Of a stretch of DNA of 64,000 nt, positions 16,323 to 25,091 are shown piece by piece (within the stretch, counting starts at the first letter, position 1; every line of letters begins with the position of its first letter). Source of the stretch: CAZHEV01 sp964531335 [NCBI: uncultured bacterium] (lineage in GTDB: Bacteria; Eisenbacteria; RBG-16-71-46; CAZHEV01); assembly GCA_964531335.1 (NCBI GenBank), contig CAZHEV010000003.1, forward strand, positions 1 to 64,000, read 5' to 3'. The notes beneath the pieces are model-generated. The model ran no database searches. It was given only the letters and a program-made list of their open reading frames with translations, and was not told where the DNA came from. The position numbers and the translations under genes are program-made.

Positions 16323-17747
16323 ATGAAGATCGAAGAACTGAAAGCGATGATCGAAACTCATCAAATCGAGAGTATTGACATCAAGTACTCCGATCTGGTC
16401 GGCAATTGGTATCACCTTGGCATACCCGTTGCCGGACTGGAGTCCCTGCTGAAAGACGGGGTCCCCTTTGACGGCTCGAGCGTGCCCGGCATGCGGTCGG
16501 TGGAGTCGGGGGATATGTTGTTGTTTCCCGATCCGTCCACCGCCATCATCGATCCCTTCACCCGCAACCCCACGCTCCGAATGTTGTCCTATATATGCGA
16601 TGCGGAGACAAGGGCCGGGGTGGCAAAGGACCCGCGCAGCCTGGCCCGGCGCGTCCAGGCCCATCTGGAAAAGACGGGGATCGCCGATGAGTCGAGGTGG
16701 ATACCCGAATTCGAGTTCTACTTGTTCAACGAGGCGGAGATTCACAACGACAAGTTCAGCGCGGGCTACAGGTTCACTTCCGCCGAGAACAAGGAGGACC
16801 TGCCCTTCGGCTACAAGGACATCAACGGGACGGCCGTAGCCAATCGAAAGGGATATCACATAGACGTTCCTTTCGACAAGCACGCGGACGTGCGCCAGGA
16901 AATGGTCCGGCTCATAGAACAAGCCGGCTGTCCCATACGCTACCACCACCACGAGGTCGGGCTCTCAGGCCAGCAGGAGATCGAGACCGAGCTGCTCGAC
17001 TTCCGCCTGATCGTCGACCGTATGATGTACATAAAGGACATCATTCACAACGCCGCCCTGCGCAACGGGCTTACCGCCACTTTCATGCCGAAGCCGCTGT
17101 ACGACGAGCCCGGCAACGGGATGCACTTCCACATCCAGCTCCGAAAGGGCGGCAAGAACATCTTCTACCGGCCGGGAGGCTACGCCGACCTGTCCGATGA
17201 TGCTCTGTGTTTTATCGGGGGCATCCTGGCGCACGGCCGCTCGCTGGCCGCCTTCACGAACCCGAGCACGAACTCCTACAAAAGGCTATTGCCGGGTTTC
17301 GAGGCTCCGGTCAAGCTCTTCTTCGGGCTGGCGAATAGGAGCGCCGCCATCCGCATACCTCGTTACGCGACGACCGAGCACAGCAAGCGAATCGAGTTTC
17401 GAACGAGCGACGGGACCTGCAACTACTACTTCACCATGAGCGCGCTTCTGATGGCGGGCCTGGACGGGATCCAGAAGGGGATCATGCCGACTCCGAAGAA
17501 CGGCATGGGACCCTTCGACGACAACATATTCGCCTGGAGCGACGAGAAGAAGGAGCGCCTGGCTGCCATTCCGGCAAGCCTGGAGGAGGCCCTGGAGGCA
17601 CTGCGTGGGGACCATGACTACCTCATGGCCGGGGACGTATTCAACGAGGAGCTCATGGAGAGCTGGATCGCGGAGAAGACCAAGGAGGTCATCGCCGTTC
17701 GGAACCGGCCCCATCCCTTCGAGATGAATCTGTACTACAGCCTTTGA
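16323..17747 (+). CDS. glnA: Glutamine synthetase, class I
   Basis: 474-residue GSI, full length. Visible signatures are FDGSSVPGMRSVESGDM (N-terminal active-site region), EFEFYLF, HHHEVGLSGQQEIE, the NGMHFHIQL ATP-binding region, FTNPSTNSYKRLLPGFEAP, NRSAAIRIPRY and RIEFRTSDGTCNYYF. It makes glutamine from glutamate, ammonia and ATP. Where adenylylated enzymes have NLYDLP, this protein has DNIFAWS, so Phe403 replaces the modifiable Tyr and GlnE control is not expected. The start at 16323 follows CCGGAGGAGCA. It is transcribed alone. A TATAAT box at 16197 is the only promoter sign. Confidence 0.95.
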   Translation: MKIEELKAMIETHQIESIDIKYSDLVGNWYHLGIPVAGLESLLKDGVPFDGSSVPGMRSVESGDMLLFPDPSTAIIDPFTRNPTLRMLSYICDAETRAGVAKDPRSLARRVQAHLEKTGIADESRWIPEFEFYLFNEAEIHNDKFSAGYRFTSAENKEDLPFGYKDINGTAVANRKGYHIDVPFDKHADVRQEMVRLIEQAGCPIRYHHHEVGLSGQQEIETELLDFRLIVDRMMYIKDIIHNAALRNGLTATFMPKPLYDEPGNGMHFHIQLRKGGKNIFYRPGGYADLSDDALCFIGGILAHGRSLAAFTNPSTNSYKRLLPGFEAPVKLFFGLANRSAAIRIPRYATTEHSKRIEFRTSDGTCNYYFTMSALLMAGLDGIQKGIMPTPKNGMGPFDDNIFAWSDEKKERLAAIPASLEEALEALRGDHDYLMAGDVFNEELMESWIAEKTKEVIAVRNRPHPFEMNLYYSL

Positions 17748-17861
17748 GGGACGATATGGTCGATGAGCCTCGATTGAGGGAGGTGAAACGTCCGGCCCTT
17801 TCGAGGCGGACGGTCTGAAAAGGCGAAATGATGATCCTGCTCCGTGATGAGATGCGCGCCC

Positions 17862-18401
17862 TCAGCCCCGCGGGCGCATGAAGTAGCTCTTGAATCTCTC
17901 TGGAGCCAGGCGCTCGGTCCAGGTCGAGTAGCCCTTCTCCCTGACCACGTCTATCATCGGGGCGGGCACGAAGGGCGTCACTATCGCGTAGACCTCTCCG
18001 GGCTCGAGCCCCTCCAGCGCCGACATGACCTGGGGCAACGGATGTCCGCCGGATTCCACCGTCTCCACGGCGTCGAAGACCTCGGCCGGCTCCACGGCAT
18101 CCACCCACTCGGGGCGATCTCCGGGGCTAAGCGGTTCCGCGCTTCGCTCCACCAACTCCTCTTCGATACCGGCGGCCGCGCGCAACCTGCCTATTATCTC
18201 ACCAAGCGATACGCCGCCGACCTGTGCGGCCTGGCGTATGGAGGTGATCTTCGCGATGGTGCGCCTCAACACCGGGTTCCTCAACTTCTTGAACGCGGGG
18301 GCGGCCTCGATCAGCACCTCTTCGAGCTCCGGATAGGCTTCGAGCAGCTCGCCTATCTTCAAGTCCGGCGTTATCGGGGGGCGGTTCGGCTCATCCGGCA
18401 T
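17862..18401 (-). CDS. DUF1858-DUF2249 fusion protein
   Basis: 179 residues in two parts. An N-terminal DUF1858-like helical domain (ITPDLKIGELLEAYPELEEVL...SLGEIIGRL) covers residues ~9-80. A C-terminal TusA/SirA-like DUF2249 domain (GHPLPQVMSALEGLEPGEVYAIVTPFVPAPMIDVV) covers ~110-179. Both domains recur in genes tied to nitric oxide or anaerobic respiration and to iron-sulfur chemistry. Neither has a settled biochemical role. Its start overlaps the end of the DUF438 gene by 11 bases, so the two are translationally coupled and probably act together. Confidence 0.8.
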   Translation of the reverse strand: MPDEPNRPPITPDLKIGELLEAYPELEEVLIEAAPAFKKLRNPVLRRTIAKITSIRQAAQVGGVSLGEIIGRLRAAAGIEEELVERSAEPLSPGDRPEWVDAVEPAEVFDAVETVESGGHPLPQVMSALEGLEPGEVYAIVTPFVPAPMIDVVREKGYSTWTERLAPERFKSYFMRPRG

Positions 18402-19644
18402 CCTTGTCCTCTTTCCTTACGTAGTTGAGCAATCGCTGCTCCCCTTTCAGCGCCCGCTTATCCGTCAGGTCTTGACTGACCTCGAGCGTCCCGAGATATT
18501 CTCCATCTCCGCCGCGCAACGCGAAGTATTCTATCGATATGAATCTGCCCCTGAGCTCTATCCAGAAATGGGCGTGGCTCTCCCTTCCGGCGTGGAAATC
18601 GTCCAGAATCCTCTGCACGACATCCACGCTCTTGGGGGGGTGGCAGTACTGGACCTTGCGCCCGAGTATGGCCTTCGAGCGCGCGAAGATGCGCTCCCGC
18701 CCTTGGCTGAAGTAACGCACCGTGTCCTGGGCGTCAACGAAGGTCACGTCGAACGGGATCGTGTTCAGTACAGCCTCGAGCTCGCGGGCGGTGAAGCCGC
18801 CGGTGGGAAGCCTCACCCGGCCGGCCTCCCATCCCTCCCCGGCCTCGATCTCGACCCCCTCGGGCCTCCACTCTTTCTCGGGCACGTACAGGCAATATCC
18901 AATCTCATCGCTTCCCCGGTAAACTTCGTACCACTCGCTCTCATCCAGCGTATCCAGGCACATGGGAAAGAGGATCTGTGTCTCCTTGTCGATCATGCCC
19001 GTCACGGCCTCCGAGGCCGGTCTTAGAGCTATGTCGATAATACCCTGGGCTTCTTCGCCGTAGGCCCCGCCCGCGGCCTCCAGCGCGGTGACGGCCGCCT
19101 TCAGCAGTTCCCTCGCCTCGTCGTGCTTCCCCCACATGACCTTCGGGGGCCCGGTGACCCCGTGTTTCTCGAGAAAGGGAAACAGCAGGTTCTCCTTTCG
19201 CTGGTAGTGCTTCTCGACATCCATGAGCGCGTTGAAATGGCCTCTGATTTCCTGCAAGAGCTCGGTCGCATCGTCCGATGGATCCATCCGCGCGGCCTTG
19301 GCGTAGAGGGCCTCGAGCGCGGACAGCTCCCATTCAAGCGCCTTGTTCTCCCGGGCGAAGGTATGAGCCGGGTGCCCCGGAGGGACCTCGCGTGCCCGGC
19401 CCTTGTCTATGGCGCCGCGCAGGGCCTCCGTGTGCACGTCGCAGAGCCTTTGGATCTCGTCCGGGGGCAGGCCCTCGGAGATCAGCTCCTGCTCCACCTC
19501 CACGACCTCATCGTACGGCACCTGCCCCAGCATTCTCACGAGCTGCTTTCGCACAGCTTCCGGGGCCTCGCCCTCGTGTAGCCGGCGGATCATGTGCTTG
19601 AGCAGGTCCTTTCTCTTTTTCTTGTCGTGGATAAGCTCGCTCAC
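18391..19644 (-). CDS. DUF438/hemerythrin-like/PAS sensor protein
   Basis: 417 residues. An N-terminal DUF438 domain (KKKRKDLLKHMIRRLHEGEAPEAV) is followed by a hemerythrin-like four-helix part with candidate iron-binding His/Glu (IRGHFNALMDVEKHYQRKENLLFPFLEKHG, MWGKHDEAREL, MIDKETQILFPM). A C-terminal PAS domain (VLNTIPFDVTFVDAQDTVRYFS, ...GREHAHFWIELRG-like) completes it. The family is thought to sense oxygen or NO through a non-heme diiron site. The start is a GTG at 19644 with a GGAGG eight bases upstream. A longer in-frame version has no ribosome binding site. It is coupled to the DUF1858-DUF2249 gene downstream. Confidence 0.85.
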   Translation of the reverse strand: MSELIHDKKKRKDLLKHMIRRLHEGEAPEAVRKQLVRMLGQVPYDEVVEVEQELISEGLPPDEIQRLCDVHTEALRGAIDKGRAREVPPGHPAHTFARENKALEWELSALEALYAKAARMDPSDDATELLQEIRGHFNALMDVEKHYQRKENLLFPFLEKHGVTGPPKVMWGKHDEARELLKAAVTALEAAGGAYGEEAQGIIDIALRPASEAVTGMIDKETQILFPMCLDTLDESEWYEVYRGSDEIGYCLYVPEKEWRPEGVEIEAGEGWEAGRVRLPTGGFTARELEAVLNTIPFDVTFVDAQDTVRYFSQGRERIFARSKAILGRKVQYCHPPKSVDVVQRILDDFHAGRESHAHFWIELRGRFISIEYFALRGGDGEYLGTLEVSQDLTDKRALKGEQRLLNYVRKEDKDAG

Positions 19645-19731
19645 TAGAGTCCTCCGGGTTGATGGTGCAGTCGCCACACAGGACAATCCCGGGCTCGTCC
19701 CCCTGTACACGGCGTAATGGCTCAGATCGGT

Positions 19732-19836
19732 CTACGCGTCGGGCGCAAGGCAAAGAGCGATTACGGCGGTTGACGAGTACCACAGGGCAGTCGCGATAAC
19801 GAGGAGGACGCCGACGCTGATTAAGATTCTTTTCAT
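19732..19836 (-). CDS. 34-residue predicted membrane peptide
   Basis: A short gene with a clear AGAGAGGTCAAACCC ribosome binding site and ATG at 19836. The product starts MKRILISVGVLLVIATALWY and ends CLAPDA. It has a basic start, one hydrophobic helix of about 20 residues and a short polar tail. It lies 88 bases upstream of the DUF438 sensor gene on the same strand and may be co-transcribed with it. I recognise no family. Translation is a prediction from the site, the start and the membrane-helix pattern. Confidence 0.45.
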   Translation of the reverse strand: MKRILISVGVLLVIATALWYSSTAVIALCLAPDA

Positions 19837-20249
19837 GGGTTTGACCTCTCTTTCCGCAAAAGAGCGACGAAGGCCCGCTGTCCGGCTGCAAGGCCGTGAA
19901 GGGCTCGAAACGGCTCCCTAGCCCGCGCGTTCAAGATACAGCAAGATGGGCATACCGGTATCGGGGTTTTCCTGAAAGTGGATAGGGTATATCTATCCGT
20001 CGCCCTCCGGCCTTTTCCCTCCGGTGCCGCAGGGTCGCCGGGATCGGACGTATCACTACGCCCGTAGATGGACGGACGGAGATGGAACGGAAGACGGCGC
20101 CGCTCCGCGCCGGCGACGTCTCTCCGGCCCTGGCCGGCATGGATTTTGAGGGACGCGCCATGGGGCCGGATGTGATATTATCCCCGGGAGGCAGGAAACT
20201 GCAGTTTCAGCTTCACCCTTACAATTCCAACCCTGACAAGGAGCGGATT

Positions 20250-22037
20250 ATGAGCGTACGCAGCATCTGCGCGGTTCTCGCCTGCATGGCGACGGCGGCG
20301 ATCGCGGTTCCGGCGGGGGCGCAAAACATCGACGCCGAGGAGTACCGGCTCGATAACGGGATGCAGGTCCTGATGGTCGAGCGCCACGAGGCCCCGACCA
20401 TCATGGCCGCGATATTCGCCCGGGTAGGCTCGGCGAACGAGACCACCGGCATAACCGGGATCTCGCACCTCTTCGAGCACATGATGTTCAAGGGCACGGA
20501 GACGATAGGCACCAAGGACATCGTGCGCGATCGCGAGATCATGGCCGAGCTGGACTCGCTCAGGGCGCTGATGCGCGAAGAGGAGCGGGTCATGCGCGAG
20601 AAGCTTCGCCGGGGGGAGATCGAGGACATGCTGGACCCCGGCGCCAAGACGCCCCGCTATCTCGATCTCGAGGCGGAGTTCGACAGGCTGATCCTGGAGC
20701 AGCGCGAGTTGATCATCAAGGACCAGCTCGATGAGATTTACAGCAAGCACGGGGGCTTCTTCCTCAACGCTTTCACGTCGGACGACATGACGGGATACTT
20801 TATCCGGCTGCCGAAGAACAAGATCGAGCTTTTCATGTGGTTGGAGTCCGACCGCTTCATGAGCCCCGTGTTCCGCGAGTTCTACTCCGAGAGGGACGTG
20901 GTGCGCGAGGAGCGCCGCAGGGGAGTCGATTCGACGCCGACCGGGCTGATCGAAGAGGACTTCCGGGCGATGTTCTGGAAGTCCGGCTCCTATCACTGGG
21001 ACGTGATCGGTTGGCCGTCGGACCTGGGCAGCATAACGCGCGAGCAGGCAAACGCCTACTATGATACTTACTACGCGCCCAACAACCTAACGATGATCCT
21101 TGTGGGCGACTTGGATCCGGACAAGATGATAAAGATGGTCAGGAAGTACTTCGAGCGAATCCCTCGGGGCGCGACGGAGCCTCCGGACGTGGTCACTCTC
21201 GAAGAGGATCAATATGCCGAAAAGAGACTGATCGCCGAGGCCGAGACGAGCCCCACCGCGGAGATCTGGTATCACACCGTGGCATGGAAGCACCCGGACA
21301 GCTACCCTCTCGAGGTCTTGGCGGGGATCATGAACGGCAAGACCGGCCGGCTGTACAAGAAGCTCGTCGAGGAGAAGGGAATAGCCAAGAGCTCCGGCCG
21401 CGGGGGCATGGGCATGTTCGGGGGCTCGAACCTCGCGGTCAACGCTTCGCAGGAGTCCATGAAATACGCCGGGGCCTTCAAGATCAGCGCGGAAGGGGTC
21501 TCGGGCGTTCGTGCCGAGGAGCTGGAGCAGGCCGTCTACGAGGTCCTCCAAGACCTCAAGACGAACCCCGTATCCGAAGAGGAGCTCCAGAAGGTCAAGA
21601 ACCAGTTGCGGGTGGAGAAGATCCGCTTCATGGACATCATGTCCGGCATCGGAATCCTGTTCTACCTCGGACAGAACGCCGCCCTGGGCGACTGGACAGA
21701 GGTCAACAACAACCCCGAGAAGTGCGACGCGGTGACGGCGGCCGACGTGCAGCGCGTGGCCAACGAGTACTTCGCGAAGGACCAGCGGAACGTAATGATC
21801 ATAAACACCAAGGCGAATCCCGAGAAAGAGGGGGAGACGGCCGAGGATCCGAGATTCGTCCAAATGGTCGATATGATCAAGGCGATGGAGGATCCCGCCC
21901 AACTGGAACAGATGATGGGAATGGTCTCCTCGCAGTTGGACGAGGTCGAGGATCCGGAGCGCAGAGCGCGTATAGATAAGCTGCTGGAGATAGCCGGGGA
22001 GCGCTTGAAGGAGCTCAAAGCCGCGGAGAGCGACTAG
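20250..22037 (+). CDS. Exported M16 zinc metallopeptidase (catalytic)
   Basis: 595 residues with a signal peptide (MSVRSICAVLACMATAAIAV). The inverted zinc motif HxxEH is present as GISHLFEHMMFKGT, and the third zinc ligand Glu lies in YSERDVVREERRR. Between them is an unusually long charged, coiled-coil-like insert (about residues 98-160, rich in REEERVMREKLRRGE). The second M16 half follows. These processing-protease or insulysin-like enzymes degrade peptides in the periplasm. The next gene encodes a second M16 protein without the zinc motif, so the pair probably forms an active/inactive heterodimer. The start at 20250 has AAGGAGCGG upstream. Confidence 0.9.
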   Translation: MSVRSICAVLACMATAAIAVPAGAQNIDAEEYRLDNGMQVLMVERHEAPTIMAAIFARVGSANETTGITGISHLFEHMMFKGTETIGTKDIVRDREIMAELDSLRALMREEERVMREKLRRGEIEDMLDPGAKTPRYLDLEAEFDRLILEQRELIIKDQLDEIYSKHGGFFLNAFTSDDMTGYFIRLPKNKIELFMWLESDRFMSPVFREFYSERDVVREERRRGVDSTPTGLIEEDFRAMFWKSGSYHWDVIGWPSDLGSITREQANAYYDTYYAPNNLTMILVGDLDPDKMIKMVRKYFERIPRGATEPPDVVTLEEDQYAEKRLIAEAETSPTAEIWYHTVAWKHPDSYPLEVLAGIMNGKTGRLYKKLVEEKGIAKSSGRGGMGMFGGSNLAVNASQESMKYAGAFKISAEGVSGVRAEELEQAVYEVLQDLKTNPVSEEELQKVKNQLRVEKIRFMDIMSGIGILFYLGQNAALGDWTEVNNNPEKCDAVTAADVQRVANEYFAKDQRNVMIINTKANPEKEGETAEDPRFVQMVDMIKAMEDPAQLEQMMGMVSSQLDEVEDPERRARIDKLLEIAGERLKELKAAESD

Positions 22038-22066
22038 CGCGTCTGTAAACAAAAGGAGAAGCGAAT

Positions 22067-23572
22067 ATGCGTACGTCTTTCATTTCCCTCTTCCGCCGTG
22101 CGGCGGCGGTGCTGACAATTGCGGCGGCCTCGTTGTTCGCGTCCCTGTCGCCTGCCTGGGCGGACAAGGTCGTCGATCATCCGGACAGGCTGAAGTTCGA
22201 GGAATTGAAATACACTCCGCCCGAGGCGGAGGACTACAGGCACGAGCTCGACTGCGGCGCGATCGCGTACGTGGCCGAGAACAAGGAAGTGCCCACGCTG
22301 CAAGTGATGGTCCTGGTCCGTACCGGGTCGATGTACGAGCCGGTGGAGAAGGCCGGGCTCGCCGACATGACGGGCTATCTCATGCGAAACGGCGGCGTGA
22401 AGGGGATGACGGCCGGCGAGCTGGATGAGAGACTCGCCTTCCTGGCCGGCGAGATCACGGTGGATGTCCGCGGCTCTCGGGGCTCGGCCGGACTGTTCTG
22501 CCTGTCGAAGGACGCGGACGAGGGCCTGGCGCTCTTTAACAGCGTCCTCCGGGAGCCGGTCTTCGACCAGGAGGCGCTCGACCGTTACCGCACCGACGTG
22601 CTGACCGAAATGGAGCAGCGCAACGCGAACATGCGCGACATAGAGAACCGCGAATGGCGGTTTCTCATGTACGGCGATCATCCCTGCACGATTCCATACA
22701 GAAAAACGGAGCAGTCGGTCAAGTCGATAACAGTGGATGACCTGGCGGCGTTCCATAAGAGGTACTTCTTCCCCGGAAACTTCATCTTCGCCGTCTCGGG
22801 CGATTTCGAGACGGCGGAAATGCTGGCCAAGTTGAACGACATGCTCGACGGGTGGCCCAGCCACGAGCTGGACCTGCCCTCGATCCCCGATCAGATCCCG
22901 GATCCTAAACCGGGCGTGTACATGATAGCCAAGGAGGACGTCAACCAATCACGCATCCGCGTCGGCCACTTGGGCGTAAAGCGGGGAGTCCCGGACGAGT
23001 ACGCATTGATGGTGATGAACGACATTCTCGGCGGGGGCGGGTTCACGTCGCGGATAGTGCGCCGGGTGCGCTCGGACGAGGGACTGGCCTACAACGCGGG
23101 AAGCGCCTTCGAGCGGCCCGTCTTGTACCCGGGCACCTTCCAGGCGTGGTTCCAGACGAAGCACGCCACGGCGGCCTTCGGAACCGGGATCATCCTCGAG
23201 GAGATAAATCGCATCAGGACCGACAAGTGCGATGAGGAGATAGTCGATAACGCCAAGGCGAGCTTCATCAGCAACCTGGTGAACCCCTTCAGCAACAAGA
23301 ACATGATGGTGAACACGTTCGCCGACGACGAATACACCGGCAGGGCGGAGGGCTACTGGCGGGGATACACGGACAACATGGAAGCGGTTACGCCGGATGA
23401 CGTCCTGGCGGTCGCGCAGAAGTACTTGCACCCGGACAAGCTGGTCTTCCTGGTGGTGGGCGACCCGCAGGCGGTGCAGGAGGGATCGGAAGAGCACGAA
23501 GAGAGTTTCGCGGATTTCGGGCAGATAACGACGCTTCCGCTGCGCGATCCTATGACTCTCGATATGGAATGA
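22067..23572 (+). CDS. Exported M16-family protein, non-catalytic partner
   Basis: 501 residues with a signal peptide ending near SPAWADK. The M16 fold is recognisable: LVRTGSMYEPVEKAGLADMTGYLMRNGG at the usual zinc-site position, and later GGGGFTSRIVRRVRSDEGLAYNAGS, the R/Y pair of M16 C-terminal halves. Where the zinc motif HxxEH should be the sequence is DMTGY, so no zinc can bind. It starts 29 bases after the catalytic M16 gene with AAAAGGAGAAG. By analogy with known M16 heterodimers it should help bind substrate. Confidence 0.9.
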   Translation: MRTSFISLFRRAAAVLTIAAASLFASLSPAWADKVVDHPDRLKFEELKYTPPEAEDYRHELDCGAIAYVAENKEVPTLQVMVLVRTGSMYEPVEKAGLADMTGYLMRNGGVKGMTAGELDERLAFLAGEITVDVRGSRGSAGLFCLSKDADEGLALFNSVLREPVFDQEALDRYRTDVLTEMEQRNANMRDIENREWRFLMYGDHPCTIPYRKTEQSVKSITVDDLAAFHKRYFFPGNFIFAVSGDFETAEMLAKLNDMLDGWPSHELDLPSIPDQIPDPKPGVYMIAKEDVNQSRIRVGHLGVKRGVPDEYALMVMNDILGGGGFTSRIVRRVRSDEGLAYNAGSAFERPVLYPGTFQAWFQTKHATAAFGTGIILEEINRIRTDKCDEEIVDNAKASFISNLVNPFSNKNMMVNTFADDEYTGRAEGYWRGYTDNMEAVTPDDVLAVAQKYLHPDKLVFLVVGDPQAVQEGSEEHEESFADFGQITTLPLRDPMTLDME

Positions 23573-23599
23573 GGTCACGGCGAGCGCAGGCCCGGGCAG

Positions 23600-24325
23600 C
23601 TATTCCCATCGAAGGACCTCGTCGTGACGGGCTTCCAGCGCATGGGGGTCCGTATGCCTTCCGCGATCGGCGATTGGCATGAGGGCTTCCGGGGGTCCGG
23701 TCCGCTCGATCAGCCCGTCCCGCATGACGGCGATGCGATCGGCCACGGTTTCCGCCTCGGCCAGGTCATGGGTCACAAAGACCGTCGTGGTCCCGATCCT
23801 GCCGTGAAGACGCCTCAGCTCCGTTCTCAAGAACGCGCTCGTGCGCGAATCCAGGCTGTTGAAGGGCTCATCCAGAAGCAGGATCTTCGGGCGGGAGGCG
23901 AGGGCCCTGGCCAGGGCGACCCGCTGCTTCTCGCCGCCGCTGAGTCTTGCGGGGTACCTCGATCGAAGGTGTGAGATCCGCATTAGATCCAGGAGCTCGG
24001 CGACGCGCTCCTCCCGCCGGGGCCTGGGCCAGCCCATCGCGCGAACCCCGTAGGCTATGTTGGAAGCAACGTCGAGGTGAGGGAAAAGGACGAGGTCCTG
24101 GAACACGTAGCCTACGCTTCTTTCCCGCGCCGGCAGGGAGTCCACCGGGGTCCCGTCGAACAGCACGCTTCCTTCGTAGTCCACCAGGCCGGCGACGACG
24201 TTGAGAAGGGTCGTCTTGCCCGCGCCGTTGGGCCCCACCAGCACGAGCAGCTCTCCCGGGCGTACACGCAGGCTCATCCCGCGGCAGGCGAAGTTGCGTA
24301 TGTCTCGCAGCTCCAGCTCGCGCAT
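23600..24325 (-). CDS. ABC importer ATPase (SsuB/TauB-like)
   Basis: 241 residues with all ABC motifs: Walker A GPNGAGKTT (31-39), Q-loop YVFQDLVLFPHL, signature LSGGEKQRVALARAL, Walker B ILLLDEPFNSLD, and H-loop VFVTHDLAEAE. It is closest in style to ATPases of nitrate, sulfonate or taurine importers. It is the last gene of an operon that starts with a fur-family regulator at 28093 and runs through a porin, binding protein and permease. One base separates it from the permease gene. It powers uptake of the ligand of the binding protein. Confidence 0.9.
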   Translation of the reverse strand: MRELELRDIRNFACRGMSLRVRPGELLVLVGPNGAGKTTLLNVVAGLVDYEGSVLFDGTPVDSLPARERSVGYVFQDLVLFPHLDVASNIAYGVRAMGWPRPRREERVAELLDLMRISHLRSRYPARLSGGEKQRVALARALASRPKILLLDEPFNSLDSRTSAFLRTELRRLHGRIGTTTVFVTHDLAEAETVADRIAVMRDGLIERTGPPEALMPIADRGRHTDPHALEARHDEVLRWE

Positions 24326-24326
24326 T

Positions 24327-25091
24327 TTACCTCCACCTCTCCGTCACCCTGCGCTCGAGGGCTATGAAGGTCCTCTCGAAGCACAAGCACATCACCGACA
24401 GCACCATCAGGCAAGCGATGATCGTGTCCACGCGGATCAAGCTCTCCGATCTCATCAGTAGAGCTCCGATCCCCGTCGGAATGGCCACCATCTCGGCGGC
24501 GATGATGACCCGCCAGGCCATTCCGGCCTCCAGCCTCAGCCCGGTGAAGATGTCGGGCAGTGCCAGGGGGAAGACGACGGTCGCCAGGATACGCGGCTCC
24601 GACGAGCCGAGCGATCGCGCCGCCCTGACGTACCTGGGATCAACGTTCTCGATGCCGGTCGCCGTGGTATAGCATATGGGAAAGAACGAGCATATCACGA
24701 TGATCGCGACCGGCAGAGCCTCGTTGATACCGATCCAGATCATGAGAAGCGGCAGCCATCCCAGGGCCGGTATCGGATAGAGGAGGCTGATTATGGGCCC
24801 CAGCGCGTTGCCTATCTGTCTCTTCCATCCCATCGCGGTGCCGACCAGGATTCCGGCGACGGCCCCCGCGACGAAACCGAGAAGGACCCGCCGCAGGCTG
24901 GGCAGGAAGTTCCGGGCCAACACGCCGGTAACCGCGAGGTCGTAGAGCTCCCTTACGATATCCGAGAACGGGGGGAACAGTGCGTCGCCCGGCACCAGAT
25001 CGAGCCGGGCTACAAGCTCCCAAGCCGCCAGGGCGATCGCGACCGGAATCACGCCTCTCAGGCCGCCGTATCCGCGCCTCCCCGAGCTCAT
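24327..25091 (-). CDS. ABC importer permease (SsuC/TauC-like)
   Basis: 254 residues with about six membrane helices. The EAA-type cytoplasmic loop reads ARSLGSSEPRILATVVFPLALPDIFTGLRLEAGMAWRVIIAAEM, as in BPD_transp_1 permeases of the nitrate/sulfonate/taurine group. It overlaps the binding-protein gene upstream by four bases (ATGA) and is followed after one base by the ATPase gene. It forms the membrane channel of the importer in the Fur-headed operon. Confidence 0.9.
   Translation of the reverse strand: MSSGRRGYGGLRGVIPVAIALAAWELVARLDLVPGDALFPPFSDIVRELYDLAVTGVLARNFLPSLRRVLLGFVAGAVAGILVGTAMGWKRQIGNALGPIISLLYPIPALGWLPLLMIWIGINEALPVAIIVICSFFPICYTTATGIENVDPRYVRAARSLGSSEPRILATVVFPLALPDIFTGLRLEAGMAWRVIIAAEMVAIPTGIGALLMRSESLIRVDTIIACLMVLSVMCLCFERTFIALERRVTERWR

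Noticed and set aside
17789-17816. Terminator hairpin after glnA (CGTCCG...CGGACG)
   Set aside because: A six-base stem without a T-run. In high-GC DNA such stems are frequent by chance.
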